This document shows, piece by piece, positions 34,453-45,500 of a DNA stretch of 64,000 bases. The stretch's first letter is position 1; every line of letters starts with the position of its first letter. Source of the DNA: Bacteroidales bacterium (GTDB taxonomy: Bacteria; Bacteroidota; Bacteroidia; Bacteroidales; Paludibacteraceae); assembly GCA_004557405.1 (NCBI GenBank), contig SFDZ01000005.1:62001-126000 (forward strand). Direction: 5' to 3'. The position numbers were made by a program, and so were the translations under genes. The notes beneath the pieces are model-generated. The model made no database searches, had not been told where the DNA came from, and saw nothing but the letters and a program-made list of their open reading frames with translations.

Positions 34453-36036
34453 TTACTTGGCGTAACTTACGGCACGCGTTTCGCGTATTACCGTAATTTT
34501 GACTTGTCCCGGATAAGTCATCTCGTCTTGAATTTTCTTGGCAATGTCGTACGACAGTGTCTCGACAGCCTTGTCGTCCACGCGGTCGGCGCCGACGATG
34601 ACGCGCAATTCGCGCCCGGCCTGAATGGCGTATGTTTTGACAACGCCGGGGTAGGAGAGTGCCAATTTTTCGAGGTCGTTCAAACGCTTGATGTATGCCT
34701 CTACAATTTCGCGTCGTGCGCCCGGTCGTGCGCCCGAAATGGCATCGCATATTTGCACGATTGGTGCAATCAGTGTTTGCATCTCAACCTCGTCGTGGTG
34801 CGCACCGATGGCGTTGCAAATGTCCGGTTTTTCCTTGTATTTTTCGGCCAAATTCATACCGAGTATGGCGTGTGGCAATTCGGGTTGGTCGTCGGGCACT
34901 TTGCCTATGTCGTGCAACAAGCCGGCGCGTTTGGCTTTTTGCGGATTTAGTCCGAGTTCGGCGGCCATCACGGCGCAAAGATTGGCCGTTTCGCGGGCGT
35001 GTTGCAACAGGTTTTGACCATACGACGAACGGTATTTCATTTTACCTACCAAACGAATCAAATCGGGGTGCAGACCATGTATGCCCAAATCGATGGCGGT
35101 ACGTTTGCCCACTTCGGCAATCTCTTCCTCGACTTGTTTGCGTGTTTTGGCCACAACTTCTTCGATGCGTGCCGGGTGAATGCGTCCATCGACTACCAAT
35201 TGGTGCAGTGCAAGGCGTGCTATCTCGCGGCGCACAGGGTCGAAACCCGACAGCACGATGGCGTCCGGCGTGTCATCGACAATGATTTCGACACCGGTGG
35301 CGGCCTCCAATGCGCGGATGTTGCGTCCCTCACGGCCGATGATGCGTCCTTTCACTTCGTCGGATTCGAGGTTGAATACCGTTACCGAATTTTCGATGGC
35401 GGTTTCGGTGGCTACACGTTGTATGGTTTGCACAATGATGCGTTTAGCCTCTTTGTTGGCGGTCATTTTGGCCTCTTCCATCATCTCGTTCACATAGGCC
35501 ATGGCTTCGGTTTTGGCCTCGTCTTTGATGTTTTCGATGAGTTGAGCCTTGGCTTGCTCGGCCGACAGACCCGAGATTGTTGCCAATTTTTCGGTGGCTT
35601 GAAAATGCAGTTTTTCCAATTCCTGCTTTTTCTCATCGACAAGTTGCAGTTGCTTGTCTAAATTCTCTTTGATGGCATCTACTTCGTTTTGGCGTCGTTG
35701 CAGTTCGCCTTGGCGTTGGTTGAGTTCGTTTTGGCGTTGATTGATCGACTGCTCGCGTTGTTGCAGGCGCGATTCTGTCTGTTTGGCGCGACTTTCGCTC
35801 TCTTGCACTTTGGCGTTGCGTTCGGCCACCTCTTTTTCGAAGTCGGCTTTGAGGTTCAAAAATTTCTCTTTGGCTTCCAGCATTTTGTTGCGTTTCAGCG
35901 TTTCGGCGTCTTCTTCGGCTTTTTTCAAAGTGTTTGCCACACGCCCTTTGATGGCCATGTGTGTGATGAACCATCCTAACGCGCCGCCGCCGGCCAATGC
36001 TGTAACAGAAATGATGATAAATAAAGTGGTACTCAT
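34453..36036 (-). CDS. rny: Ribonuclease Y
   Basis: 527 residues. One N-terminal membrane helix (about 3-25) is followed by a long coiled coil (about 30-200) rich in [19 protein letters not shown]-type repeats. A KH domain ([15 protein letters not shown]) precedes an HD phosphohydrolase domain with [18 protein letters not shown] and LLHDIGK. It is an endoribonuclease that starts mRNA decay at the membrane. A structured RNA and zapA lie immediately upstream on the same strand. Confidence 0.97.
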   Translation of the reverse strand: MSTTLFIIISVTALAGGGALGWFITHMAIKGRVANTLKKAEEDAETLKRNKMLEAKEKFLNLKADFEKEVAERNAKVQESESRAKQTESRLQQREQSINQRQNELNQRQGELQRRQNEVDAIKENLDKQLQLVDEKKQELEKLHFQATEKLATISGLSAEQAKAQLIENIKDEAKTEAMAYVNEMMEEAKMTANKEAKRIIVQTIQRVATETAIENSVTVFNLESDEVKGRIIGREGRNIRALEAATGVEIIVDDTPDAIVLSGFDPVRREIARLALHQLVVDGRIHPARIEEVVAKTRKQVEEEIAEVGKRTAIDLGIHGLHPDLIRLVGKMKYRSSYGQNLLQHARETANLCAVMAAELGLNPQKAKRAGLLHDIGKVPDDQPELPHAILGMNLAEKYKEKPDICNAIGAHHDEVEMQTLIAPIVQICDAISGARPGARREIVEAYIKRLNDLEKLALSYPGVVKTYAIQAGRELRVIVGADRVDDKAVETLSYDIAKKIQDEMTYPGQVKITVIRETRAVSYAK

Positions 36037-36068
36037 AATTTTTGGTTGTTATTTAATATATTGTGTAA

Positions 36069-36170
36069 AAAATTTTGTTTTCTCGCGTCCGTGCGCAAGC
36101 GTGACTTGCACATACGGTTTGGTGCCGACAAGTGTGGCGCGGTTCCCTTGCTGCAGAAAAACAAAATTTT
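36069..36170 (-). ncRNA. ssrS: Candidate 6S-type RNA (6S-Flavo-like)
   Basis: On the minus strand a perfect 13-bp closing stem (36158-36170 with 36069-36081) encloses about 76 nt. The interior holds a large bulge and a terminal hairpin with a CCGT...TGTGCAAG / CTTGCGCA...CGG stem. Total about 102 nt, near the roughly 110 nt I recall for the Bacteroidetes 6S class. It lies between zapA and rny, and zapA linkage is typical of 6S RNA in proteobacteria. 6S RNA mimics an open promoter and binds RNA polymerase. No own promoter is clear, so it may be processed from the zapA transcript. The structure is seen; the class is inferred. Confidence 0.6.
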
Positions 36171-36194
36171 GGAATCACATCCGATGTGCGGTAT

Positions 36195-36482
36195 CTACTC
36201 TTCGGCGATAACGCGGTCGATTATCTCCGACCATTCGTGTATCTTGGCGAGCAGACCATCGGTTTGCGAAAGTCGCGATTCGTATTCAATGGCTTTTTCC
36301 AAAGCGACGAGCGTCAGAATAAGACGATATTCGGCTTTTGGAAAGGTGTTATTGAAAAAATCTATGCGTTGGTTCAACTTGCGTGCCGCTTCGCGATAGA
36401 CAAATTCTTCCTCGGGTTTTATCTTCATGGAGAGTTTTTGTCCGGCAATGGATAGTGTGATGTTTTGTTCTCCTTTTTCCAT
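36195..36482 (-). CDS. zapA: Cell division protein ZapA
   Basis: 95 residues beginning MEKGEQNITLSIAGQKLSMK, with the typical short globular head (about 1-50) and C-terminal coiled coil (about 55-90). ZapA bundles FtsZ filaments at the division site. It is preceded, 10 bp upstream, by a coiled-coil gene and followed by the 6S-like RNA. Confidence 0.92.
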   Translation of the reverse strand: MEKGEQNITLSIAGQKLSMKIKPEEEFVYREAARKLNQRIDFFNNTFPKAEYRLILTLVALEKAIEYESRLSQTDGLLAKIHEWSEIIDRVIAEE

Positions 36483-36492
36483 TATAGCGGCG

Positions 36493-36786
36493 TCAGTCTT
36501 TCAGCAATTCCAAACAATTGTCTATTTCCTGCACGAAATTTGAAATGCGGCGATAGGCTTTTTTCTTGTCGGCTTCCGAAAAACCTACCATGCGTGCCAT
36601 CTTCAAATTGTTGTAATTCGCGCGTAATTCCACAATTTTTTTGTTCGCTATCAACAGGTCGTCTTGGGTCTCGGCGAGTTGTGCTTCCAGCGTTTGTACG
36701 CGTTTTTGGGCGTTTTCGTACAAAAAAATCAGCCGTTCCAACTTCGTGGTAAACTCGTTTGCAGCCTGTTGGTGAACCTTTTCCAT
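36493..36786 (-). CDS. Small coiled-coil protein upstream of zapA
   Basis: 97 residues from MEKVHQQAANEFTTKLERL. A continuous coiled coil (about 10-62) is followed by a helical tail, SEADKKKAYRRISNFVQEID. It is cotranscribed with zapA in the arrangement seen in Bacteroidetes, so a division-related role (ZapB-like) is inferred. An upstream in-frame ATG at 36867 is excluded because the promoter (36806-36837) lies inside that extension. Confidence 0.82.
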   Translation of the reverse strand: MEKVHQQAANEFTTKLERLIFLYENAQKRVQTLEAQLAETQDDLLIANKKIVELRANYNNLKMARMVGFSEADKKKAYRRISNFVQEIDNCLELLKD

Positions 36787-36805
36787 TGTTGAATAAATAT
36801 TCGTA

Positions 36806-36837
36806 CAAAGGTACGATATTTTTTTTGTAAATACAAA
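36806..36837 (-). promoter_or_regulatory. Promoter of the zapA operon TTTG-N20-TACCTTTG
   Basis: On the minus strand TTTG (36834-36837) and TACCTTTG (36806-36813) lie 20 nt before the ATG at 36786 and decide that start. Confidence 0.75.
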
Positions 36838-36870
36838 TGTTTTCGCAAAAATATTTTTTTTGCTCATTTG

Positions 36871-36902
36871 TTTGCATATTTGGCAAAATACGACTATTTT
36901 TG
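36871..36902 (+). promoter_or_regulatory. Promoter of the fumarate reductase operon
   Basis: TTTG at 36871-36874 and TATTTTTG at 36895-36902 are separated by 20 nt. The leader to the first ATG is about 85 nt. Confidence 0.75.
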
Positions 36903-36994
36903 TAATTCGTTTACAACCGATTGCTGCGGTTGGCGTAACATGCTTTGAATCGTATATTTAATCAATTTATTATTAACTAAAAACTCTATTATTT

Positions 36995-37696
36995 ATGTGG
37001 TTATTTAATTCTTCTGTGGGAAGAAAAGTCGTGATGAGTGTCTCGGGCGCTGCTCTCGTGTTGTTTCTCTTGTTCCATGGCGCCATGAATTTGGTGGCAA
37101 TCATTTCGGAAGAGGGTTACAACATGATTTGCGAATTTTTGGGAGCAAATTGGTATGCTTTGGTTGGAACACTCGGTTTGGCATTTTTGACGGTGGTGCA
37201 TATTGTGTATGCGTTCATCTTGTCGGTGCAGAATTATCGTGCGCGCGGCCGTGAACGTTATGCCGTAACCGACCGTCAGGAAAGTGTCGAGTGGGCATCG
37301 AAGAATATGTTGGTGCTCGGGTTCATCATTTTGTGCGGTTTGTCGTTGCACTTGTTCAACTTTTGGTACAAAATGCAGTTTACCGAAATTATGCATTCGG
37401 CCGGTGCAAGCATCAACGACATTGCATTGGCTACCAATGGCGTACATTGGATAAAAGAGACGTTTGCCTGCCCGGTTTATGTCGTTCTGTATCTGCTTTG
37501 GCTTGGTGCCATCTGGTTTCATCTGACGCACGGTGTTTGGAGCGCCTTGCACACACTTGGTTGGAACAACAACATTTGGATGCCGCGCATCAAGTGCATC
37601 GGCAACATCGTTTCGACGTTGGTAGTGTTGATGTTTGCTGCGGTAGTGGTTTACTACTTCGGCTTGTCGTTGGGAGCAAGTTGCATGTTATCGTAA
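36995..37696 (+). CDS. sdhC: Succinate dehydrogenase/fumarate reductase cytochrome b subunit
   Basis: 233 residues with five predicted membrane helices and conserved histidines (for example [36 protein letters not shown]) that would bind two b haems. This is the single-subunit, B-type anchor used by Bacteroides for quinone-linked fumarate reduction. It is the first gene of an operon with sdhA 25 bp downstream. Confidence 0.95.
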   Translation: MWLFNSSVGRKVVMSVSGAALVLFLLFHGAMNLVAIISEEGYNMICEFLGANWYALVGTLGLAFLTVVHIVYAFILSVQNYRARGRERYAVTDRQESVEWASKNMLVLGFIILCGLSLHLFNFWYKMQFTEIMHSAGASINDIALATNGVHWIKETFACPVYVVLYLLWLGAIWFHLTHGVWSALHTLGWNNNIWMPRIKCIGNIVSTLVVLMFAAVVVYYFGLSLGASCMLS

Positions 37697-37721
37697 AAAA
37701 ATAAATTACACAATAAATTAT

Positions 37722-39857
37722 ATGGCAAAGAAAAAAGAAAGTGCGGTAGAAACGGCTGTGTCGGCTGTTGAAACAGTGGTAAAAACTGTGCGCAAACGAG
37801 TAGAGAAAGTGGTTCAGGACGAAACCACCAAAGAGGCTGTCGAAGCAGCCAAAAACGCTGCCGAAAAAGTGGCTCGCGCTACAAAAAAAGCAGTCGAAAC
37901 GGTCGTTGCTGACGACGAGTATGTTACTGCCAAAATTCCGGAAGGACCTTTGGCCGAAAAATGGACGAACTACAAGGCACACCAAAAATTGGTGAATCCG
38001 GCCAACAAACGCCGTCTTGACATTATTGTCGTTGGTACGGGACTTGCCGGCGCTTCGGCAGCTGCTACGCTGGGCGAACTCGGGTTCAATGTGTTGAATT
38101 TCTGCATTCAGGATTCGCCGCGCCGTGCGCATTCTATCGCTGCACAGGGCGGTATCAATGCGGCTAAAAACTATCAGAATGATGGCGACTCGGTGTATCG
38201 TTTGTTCTACGACACGATTAAGGGTGGCGACTATCGCGCCCGCGAAGCCAATGTGTATCGCTTGGCCGAAGTGTCGAACAATATTATCGACCAATGTGTG
38301 GCGCAAGGTGTGCCTTTTGCGCGTGAATACGGCGGCCTGCTCGACAATCGTTCGTTCGGTGGAGCACAAGTGTCGCGCACGTTCTATGCCAAAGGACAAA
38401 CCGGCCAACAACTGCTGTTGGGCGCCTATTCGGCATTGAGCCGTCAGATTAAAAAAGGTACGGTGAAAATGTACACACGCCACGAAATGTTGGATGTGGT
38501 TGTAATCGACGGTCGGGCACGCGGCATCATTGCACGCAATTTGGTGACGGGCAAAATCGAACGTTTCTTCGCTCATGCAGTCGTTGTTGGCTCGGGCGGC
38601 TATGGCAACACGTTCTTCCTTTCGACCAACGCTATGGCTTCGAACGGTTCGGCTGCCATGCAAATGTATCGCAAAGGTGCCTATTTCGCAAATCCGTGTT
38701 TTGCACAGATTCACCCGACATGTATTCCGGTACACGGTGAATTCCAATCGAAACTGACGCTGATGTCGGAATCGCTGCGCAACGATGGCCGCATTTGGGT
38801 GCCGAAAAAGAAAGAAGATGCTGAGGCTATACGTGCCGGCAAGAAAAAACCGACCGACATTCCCGACGAAGACCGCGATTTCTATTTGGAACGTCGCTAT
38901 CCGGCGTTCGGCAACTTGGTGCCGCGCGACGTGGCTTCGCGTGCAGCCAAAGAGCGTTGCGATGCCGGTTTCGGCGTTAATGCTACGGGTTTGGCGGTTT
39001 ATTTGGACTTCAAATACGCCATCGAACGCTTGGGCAAAGATGTGGTAGAACAAAAGTATGGCAACCTGTTCCAGATGTACGAAAAAATTGTCGATGACAA
39101 TCCGTACGAAACCCCGATGATGATTTTCCCGGCCATTCACTATACGATGGGTGGCATTTGGGTCGATTACGAACTGCAAACGTCCATCAAAGGCTTGTTC
39201 TGCATAGGCGAGGCTAACTTCTCCGACCACGGCGCCAACCGCTTAGGTGCATCGGCGTTGATGCAGGGCTTGGCCGATGGCTACTTTGTGCTCCCTTACA
39301 CCATTCAGAACTATTTGGCCGACCAAATTCAGGTACCGCGCATGAGCACCGAATTGCCCGAATTTGTCGAAGCCGAAAAGGCCGTGAATGCCAAAATCGA
39401 CAAACTGATGGCCATCCAAGGCGAGCGTTCGGTAGATAGCATTCACCGCGAACTCGGCTTGATAATGTGGGATTTTGTAGGCATGGCACGTACGGCCGAT
39501 GGCCTGAAAACGGCTCTCGAAAAAATCAAAGCCTTGAAGAAAGTGTTCTGGACAGAAGTGTATATTCCCGGTTCGCGCAACGATTTGAATGTCGAATTGG
39601 AGAAAGCGCTACGCTTGGCCGATTTCTTGGAAATTGGCGAACTGATGGCGCGCGATGCTCTCAATCGCGAAGAGTCGTGCGGCGGCCACTTCCGCGAGGA
39701 GTACCAAACTCCCGAAGGCGAAGCCTTGCGTCAAGATGATAAATTCTCGTACGTTTCGTGCTGGAAATATATGGGCGAAGGTCAAGAACCCAAACTACTG
39801 AAAGAAAAATTGGATTACGAATTTACGGAACGTAAGACTCGAAACTACAAAAACTAA
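37722..39857 (+). CDS. sdhA: Succinate dehydrogenase/fumarate reductase flavoprotein with N-terminal helical extension
   Basis: 711 residues. The conserved enzyme begins at about residue 70 ([17 protein letters not shown]). The FAD dinucleotide motif is [10 protein letters not shown] (101-110), and the covalent FAD histidine is H137 in [11 protein letters not shown]. The first about 65 residues are an unusual Ala/Val/Lys/Glu-rich amphipathic helix ([18 protein letters not shown]...) absent from the family form I know, which starts close to the KIPEGPL segment. The extension resembles LEA or phasin-like helices and may bind membrane or subunits. The ATG at 37722 follows SdhC closely, and no start lies nearer the core that would avoid the extension. 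Confidence 0.95.
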   Translation: MAKKKESAVETAVSAVETVVKTVRKRVEKVVQDETTKEAVEAAKNAAEKVARATKKAVETVVADDEYVTAKIPEGPLAEKWTNYKAHQKLVNPANKRRLDIIVVGTGLAGASAAATLGELGFNVLNFCIQDSPRRAHSIAAQGGINAAKNYQNDGDSVYRLFYDTIKGGDYRAREANVYRLAEVSNNIIDQCVAQGVPFAREYGGLLDNRSFGGAQVSRTFYAKGQTGQQLLLGAYSALSRQIKKGTVKMYTRHEMLDVVVIDGRARGIIARNLVTGKIERFFAHAVVVGSGGYGNTFFLSTNAMASNGSAAMQMYRKGAYFANPCFAQIHPTCIPVHGEFQSKLTLMSESLRNDGRIWVPKKKEDAEAIRAGKKKPTDIPDEDRDFYLERRYPAFGNLVPRDVASRAAKERCDAGFGVNATGLAVYLDFKYAIERLGKDVVEQKYGNLFQMYEKIVDDNPYETPMMIFPAIHYTMGGIWVDYELQTSIKGLFCIGEANFSDHGANRLGASALMQGLADGYFVLPYTIQNYLADQIQVPRMSTELPEFVEAEKAVNAKIDKLMAIQGERSVDSIHRELGLIMWDFVGMARTADGLKTALEKIKALKKVFWTEVYIPGSRNDLNVELEKALRLADFLEIGELMARDALNREESCGGHFREEYQTPEGEALRQDDKFSYVSCWKYMGEGQEPKLLKEKLDYEFTERKTRNYKN

Positions 39858-39863
39858 ACAACA

Positions 39864-40619
39864 ATGGAAAAGACAATCAATATCACACTGAAAGTATGGC
39901 GTCAGGCCGGCCCGAAAGCAAAAGGTCGTTTCGAAACGTACAAGTTGAACAACATTTCGACCGATAGTTCGTTCCTCGAAATGCTCGACGTATTGAATGA
40001 ACAGTTGGTGCGCGAGCGCAAAGAACCGGTGGCTTTCGACCACGATTGCCGCGAAGGTATTTGCGGTATGTGCTCGCTCTATATCAATGGTCATCCGCAT
40101 GGCCCCGATGGCGGCGTTACAACCTGTCAACTGCACATGCGTAAATTCAAAGATGGTGAAACTATCACGGTTGAGCCTTGGCGCTCGCACGCATTCCCCA
40201 TCATCAAAGACTTGATGGTGGACCGCGGCGCTTACGACAAAATTATGCAGGCCGGCGGTTATGTGTCGGTCAACACCGGCGGTGTACCCGATGCCAACGC
40301 TATCCCGATCCCGAAAGCCAAAGCCGACGAGGCTATGGATGCTGCCTCGTGCATCGGATGTGGCGCTTGCGCTGCTGCGTGCAAAAATGGCTCGGCTATG
40401 TTGTTTGTGGCTGCCAAAGTCAGTCAGTTGGCACTGTTGCCGCAAGGCAAAGTGGAGGCTGCTGCGCGCGCCAAAGCCATGTTGGCCAAAATGGACGAAC
40501 TCGGATTTGGCAACTGCACCAACACAGGTGCTTGCGCTGCCGAATGTCCGAAAAATGTGTCGTTGAGCCATATCGCACGTTTGAATCGCGAGTTTATTTG
40601 CGCCAAACTGAAGGATTAA
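39864..40619 (+). CDS. sdhB: Succinate dehydrogenase/fumarate reductase iron-sulfur subunit
   Basis: 251 residues. The [2Fe-2S] cysteines are C62, C67, C70 and C88. The C-terminal [4Fe-4S]/[3Fe-4S] cysteines are C163, C166, C169, C173 and C218, C224, C228. It passes electrons between the FAD and haem subunits. The start is 6 bp after sdhA. A strong terminator follows, closing the sdhCAB operon. Confidence 0.96.
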   Translation: MEKTINITLKVWRQAGPKAKGRFETYKLNNISTDSSFLEMLDVLNEQLVRERKEPVAFDHDCREGICGMCSLYINGHPHGPDGGVTTCQLHMRKFKDGETITVEPWRSHAFPIIKDLMVDRGAYDKIMQAGGYVSVNTGGVPDANAIPIPKAKADEAMDAASCIGCGACAAACKNGSAMLFVAAKVSQLALLPQGKVEAAARAKAMLAKMDELGFGNCTNTGACAAECPKNVSLSHIARLNREFICAKLKD

Positions 40620-40639
40620 TAGCAGACGTTTGTATTAGT

Positions 40640-40677
40640 CAACGGAGTTGTCGTTCGAGGCAACTCCGTTGTTTTTT
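40640..40677 (+). terminator. Terminator of the sdhCAB operon
   Basis: A perfect 11-bp stem (40640-40650 with 40661-40671) and 10-nt loop are followed by six T residues. Confidence 0.92.
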
Positions 40678-40691
40678 GTCGTTCCGGCCAT

Positions 40692-40723
40692 AAGAAAAGT
40701 CCACACTCGCAAGCGTGGACTTT
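40692..40723 (-). terminator. Terminator after ispF
   Basis: A 9-bp stem (40696-40704 with 40715-40723) is extended by CT/AG pairs. On the minus strand it runs into TTTTCTTA. Confidence 0.7.
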
Positions 40724-40744
40724 GTGCTGTATGTACGGATGTGG

Positions 40745-41224
40745 TTACAACTGCTTGATTATCAATGCAACAGCATAGGCAGCCATGCCTTCGCGTCGCC
40801 CTACGAAACCGAGTTGCTCGGTAGTGGTGGCTTTGATGGAAACGGCATCGGGGGCAATGCTCATGGTTTGTGCCAAACAGTGTTGCATCGCCGGAATATG
40901 CGGATTGATTTTTGGGGCTTCGGCGCATACGGTGCAGTCGATGTTGCCAACGGTATAACCTTTGTCGTGTAGCAATTTTACTGTTTGTTGCAGCAGAATT
41001 TTACTATCGATGTTTTCGTATTCGTCGGCTGTGTCGGGAAAATGAAATCCTATGTCGCGCAGGTTGGCGGCTCCGAGCAGCGCGTCGCAAATGGCGTGAA
41101 TCAGCACATCGGCGTCGCTATGGCCGAGCAGTCCGAACGGCGCATCGATTTTGATGCCGCCGAGCCACAAATCGCGTCCTTCGACGATTTTGTGCACATC
41201 GTATCCCATTCCTATTCTGAACAT
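40745..41224 (-). CDS. ispF: 2-C-methyl-D-erythritol 2,4-cyclodiphosphate synthase
   Basis: 159 residues. It begins MFRIGMGYDVHKI with the zinc ligands D9 and H11, and LGHSDADVLIHAICDALLGA holds the third ligand and substrate loop. It makes the cyclic diphosphate intermediate of isoprenoid synthesis, in the same pathway as dxs in this window. It lies 63 bp downstream of porV on the same strand. Confidence 0.97.
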   Translation of the reverse strand: MFRIGMGYDVHKIVEGRDLWLGGIKIDAPFGLLGHSDADVLIHAICDALLGAANLRDIGFHFPDTADEYENIDSKILLQQTVKLLHDKGYTVGNIDCTVCAEAPKINPHIPAMQHCLAQTMSIAPDAVSIKATTTEQLGFVGRREGMAAYAVALIIKQL

Positions 41225-41286
41225 AATCTTCTAAAAAAAACAGAAATGTGGTGAACCGCGTTTCTGAAAGTTAGGTAATTGATGCG

Positions 41287-42477
41287 TTAGTTCTTGTTGC
41301 GGTCGGCCAGGGCTTTGATGCCATCGACGTCGAACGAGAGCGAGAAACGCAGCGTTTGGTCGAGCGGATTATTTTGTGCAACCGACAGCACATAACCGAC
41401 ATCGAGACGGAATGCCGACAAGCGGAAACCGGCGCCGAAGGTGAAATATTTGCGGTTGCCTTTGTTTTTGGCTTCGTTGTGGTAGCCAACGCGTCCAAAG
41501 AATTGTTCGTTGTAGGCATATTCCAAACCAATGCCGAAATTGATTTCTTGGAACTCTTCTTTGGCACCGCCCGGCGCATCGGCAAAAGACCAGAATACGC
41601 CTTTCATCGACGAAATGTCAGTGTATTCTTTGTCAGTCATAGTCCAAGTGCTTTCGTCGTTGGGGTCGTAGTTTTTAGCAAATTTCGATTTGCGCGAAGG
41701 TACCAACAGTTTGTCGGCTTCGAAGTTGAAACTCAGGCGGTTGTAACGGTCGAACGGCAGCAGATACGATACGCCCAAACGTAGGTCGGTGGGCAAAAAG
41801 TTGCTGGTGTTGCCTTTGTCGTACGATACTTTTGTGCCGAGGTTCGAGATGTTGAAACCGAATGCAAATTTCGATGTTCCCATTCGGATGTCGATGGGCA
41901 GTTCGTAGTAACCGTTGATGTCGGCACCGAAAGCGTAGCCGGGATAGTAATCCTCCTGACGCGCGCTCAAGTCGGAGCAGATGAAGCGGAATACGACACC
42001 CATCGAGAAGTGCTCGCTCAGCATACGTTCGTAGCCGGCGTCGAAGGCTATTTCGTAGGGTTTTACGCTGATGGGCGTTGCATCGATATTGTCGCGCAGG
42101 TCGATTTTACCGAGCGAAAAGAATCGCAGCGAAGCCGAAACCGTACCGGCCAATTGGCTGATTTGATAGTAGCCGGAGAGGTAGGCCAAGTCGATGTCGT
42201 TGACGCCCAGACTGCGCAGCCATGGTGTGTACGACATAGTGAATCCGGCACTACTCGGCATTTGGGCGTATTTCGACGAGTTCCAATGTTGCGAGTTGTT
42301 GTCGGGAACGGTGGCTGTGCCTATGTCGCCCATACCGCCGGCCACAGCGTCGGGGCCGATGGACAGCGAAGGTACGCCGGTAATCAGCGGGTTCAGTAGA
42401 TCGCTCACGTTGGAGGTGGTTTCAGCCGATACATACGCGGCACACACGAGTGCCATTGATAACAGGAATTTTTTCAT
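41287..42477 (-). CDS. porV: Type IX secretion outer-membrane protein PorV
   Basis: 396 residues from MKKFLLSMALVCAAYVSAE (signal peptide). The mature start has PSLSIGPDAVAGGMGDIGTA and QHWNSSKYAQMP, the PorV signature, and the rest is a FadL-like 14-stranded barrel. PorV shuttles type IX substrates from the translocon to the PorU sortase. It lies 77 bp after porU, the usual porU-porV order. The frame extends 10 codons upstream, but the signal peptide sets the start at 42477. Confidence 0.93.
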   Translation of the reverse strand: MKKFLLSMALVCAAYVSAETTSNVSDLLNPLITGVPSLSIGPDAVAGGMGDIGTATVPDNNSQHWNSSKYAQMPSSAGFTMSYTPWLRSLGVNDIDLAYLSGYYQISQLAGTVSASLRFFSLGKIDLRDNIDATPISVKPYEIAFDAGYERMLSEHFSMGVVFRFICSDLSARQEDYYPGYAFGADINGYYELPIDIRMGTSKFAFGFNISNLGTKVSYDKGNTSNFLPTDLRLGVSYLLPFDRYNRLSFNFEADKLLVPSRKSKFAKNYDPNDESTWTMTDKEYTDISSMKGVFWSFADAPGGAKEEFQEINFGIGLEYAYNEQFFGRVGYHNEAKNKGNRKYFTFGAGFRLSAFRLDVGYVLSVAQNNPLDQTLRFSLSFDVDGIKALADRNKN

Positions 42478-42553
42478 AATCTTCTTTTTGTTGTTGATTT
42501 TGAGCATAGCGTTGCGGCTATGCGGTTATAGTTATAACGAATATTGTGCTGTA

Positions 42554-45500
42554 TTATTGTTTTTTGACCATCAATTTTAACGTTTTTGATATATTTTCGC
42601 TGTCGGATACTTGTACGGTCATGCGTACGAGGTAGATTCCCGGACTGATGCCGCCGGCAATTGTCCAAACGAGTTCGGTGCGATTGTCGTAGGTCAGTAC
42701 GGTTTGCTCGCCTGTGTAGATGACACGCCCGGCCAAGTCGGTAACGGTGGCTGTAACGCTCAGGGGTTGCTCGGGGCGGTCGTGTACATACACAAATGTG
42801 GCGGCGCTGCTTGCCGGATTCGGATAGACGAACATGTCGTAGAGATTCGGGCGCAAGCCGTGAACGACTTCGAAGTCGAGTTCGGCTGTCGATGAGTTGT
42901 TTTGCAAGTCCCACACGCGGAAAAATAGGTGATGTTTGCCTTCGGGCAGATTTGTGAATTGGTATTTTATCGTGCCGTTGGTGTATTCGCCAATGTTGGT
43001 TGTGTAGTACGAGTTGAGCACGGTTTCTTGCCGCGGGTCGTTGTCGAGTTTGAGCAAAATGTCGTGCCCGATACCGCTGCCAATGGCGTTGATGCCGCAG
43101 TCGTCCGAAACGTGCGCCACAAACAGCGGCGATTCGTTGGTCTTGTCGCCCGATTTGAACATTGGTGTGTTCAAATACATGTTTATTTGCGGTCCCTCAT
43201 CGTCGGTGATGGCGTTAGGGTCTTCACCGCCGATGGCGAATTGTTCGTAGTAACCATTTGCCTCATAGTTATTTACGGTATCGACGGCGTAGTACACGAT
43301 GCGTCCCGAACCGTAGTTGTAACGGATGTCTTTCGGTACGATAAAGTCGGCTGTAAATTGTCCGTCGGTAACGACTACCGAACCTATAAATAGGGTGCCG
43401 GAGCGGTCGGTAAATGTGTATGGAATCTTATCTTTGGTGGAAGTGGCATCGTTGCACAGCGTAACAATGGTTTCTTCTTTGTCGAACACTTGCAGTGCGA
43501 CATAACCGTTGAAATCGGTGTCGACAGCGGTTTGTCCCTCGGGCGCAATGTGGCCGTAGATGCGTACTTGGCTCAGGGCTCTGATGGTGTCGGTGGATAG
43601 GTCGCCATCGGCATCGAAACGGGTGATGCTGTCGGTAACGACATCGTGTGTGGTTGCGTAGGCCAAGTTGAGCGCGGGGTCGCCCAATAGAGTGAAATTC
43701 ATGCGGTTAGGATCTCCGAGGGCATTTTTTGCTTTGCGCATCACATCTCCAAAGCAGAACGGGCGTGATTGCTCGTCGCGTGCAAAGATGTAGTTGGCAA
43801 ATTGCAGGTTGAGTCGGAAGTTGGGCTCGGCGTACACGGTGCGTGTGGTGGTGAACAGCGCGATGGCACCGCCATGCGAGTTGAGCAACAGCAGCTCGCC
43901 GCCGCTTGGCGTGGTGTTGTCAAATCGGCTGAAGTCGCAGGTGGCTGTTACAAACAACGGGTATTTCTCGTTGTACATGTTGACAATGCGGTCGTGTGTC
44001 AGTAGGCCTTCGTTTGCCCACTCGGTGTGTCCGCCGTGTCCCATGTAGTTTATCATCAACGTGCCGTTTTTGATGTAGTTGTCGAATAAATCGATGGCCA
44101 GCGGATAGGTTTCGCCCGATGCCGATACTTCTTGGGTGTAGGCGTCGAGGTAGAGTTTGCGCACCAACAGGTCGGGGTAGGTGTGTCGTGTTTTGTTGGC
44201 TACACTGTCGCAACTGCTGATGTGCAGGTTGTTGTCGCCATCGTCGGCTACGAATACGATTTGGTTTTTCCAACTGCCGGTGATTTGGTTTTCGAGGTAA
44301 CTGATGGATTTGTCAACAGCGATGCGTGCCTGCTCTTGTGTGTGTACAGGCAGTCGCCCGATGCCGATGTCCATGGCGTCGGTAGTGATGGATTTGCCGT
44401 CGGTGTCGTCTAATAGAGCAAAATAGTCGTCGCACACATACGAGGCGGTGCCGTGAACCGAGTTCAGCGACTGAAACGTCAGCAGTTTGCCATAGTCTTC
44501 CTGCACTTCGATGTGGCGGTTGTCGTAGCAGCCGTCGCCAAACAGCAGCAGATAACGTGGCATGTCGTTCTCGCCGGAAGCGCGGTCGTAAAACAGTTTC
44601 ATCAACCTGCGATAGGCCGTGGCATCAGGCGTTCCCGACGAAAATTCGTTGTAAACCTGATTGACATCGACCACCTGCACGTTGAGGTTCTGAAAGGTGC
44701 GATGTGCCTCGGCCAAGCGCTCGGCTTCGGCTAAAAATTCGGTTGGCGCTATGATAATCATATCGCTTTGCGGTAGCGCATGCAGATTTTGATTGGCGAT
44801 AGAACCGATAATCGTTGGCGATAGAAATGTGTCGCTTGTCGGGTCGATGGCGACATATTCTTTGAGTGTGCTGACGCTATCGACGAATGTTGCAACTCCG
44901 TTTGCGTACGACACTGCTATTCGCTTGATATCGAGCGGATTGCTGATGTCCCATACTTGGGTGGTGGCGGTTGTACCGTCTATCGAAAAACGTTGTGCCG
45001 TGGCGGTGTATAGCGAGTCGATGTTGCGAAAGAATAACGGTTCGTTGTTTGTGGGTCGCAGGCGCCGACGAACGTTTATTTCGAAAAAATTGAGCCAAGC
45101 CATGCCTGATTTGTCTTCGAAGTTAAGCGTTACTTGCAAAGCGTTGCCGGCTGTGGGCGTAAATTTGATGTCGGGCAGGGTGGAGGCCGTCTTGGCATAT
45201 TCGTAAACGGGCGCATTGTAGAGGTCGGGCGTGGCGAGCGCTCCTATCTCCTTGTTGTTGATGGTGATGCCGATGCGCGAACTGACTTGCGATTTGACGG
45301 CTACGTCCATCCGGAACGAGGCTTCTTCGGCAACGATGTTCGGTAGCGCCAACGAGAACGTATATTTAGATTTGTTGCTGCTGAATTGCTCGCCGTAAAA
45401 TTCGCGACCGGAACCAATCAGATTGACTAAATCTTGTTCGTGTACAATGTGGTCGATGAACGTGGTGATTGTTCCCGATGGTTCGGCGGCAAGAGCGTCG

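Noticed and set aside
36069-36170. The zapA-rny gap read as a plain terminator
   Set aside because: The perfect 13-bp closing stem encloses about 76 nt with internal structure, far more than a terminator hairpin.
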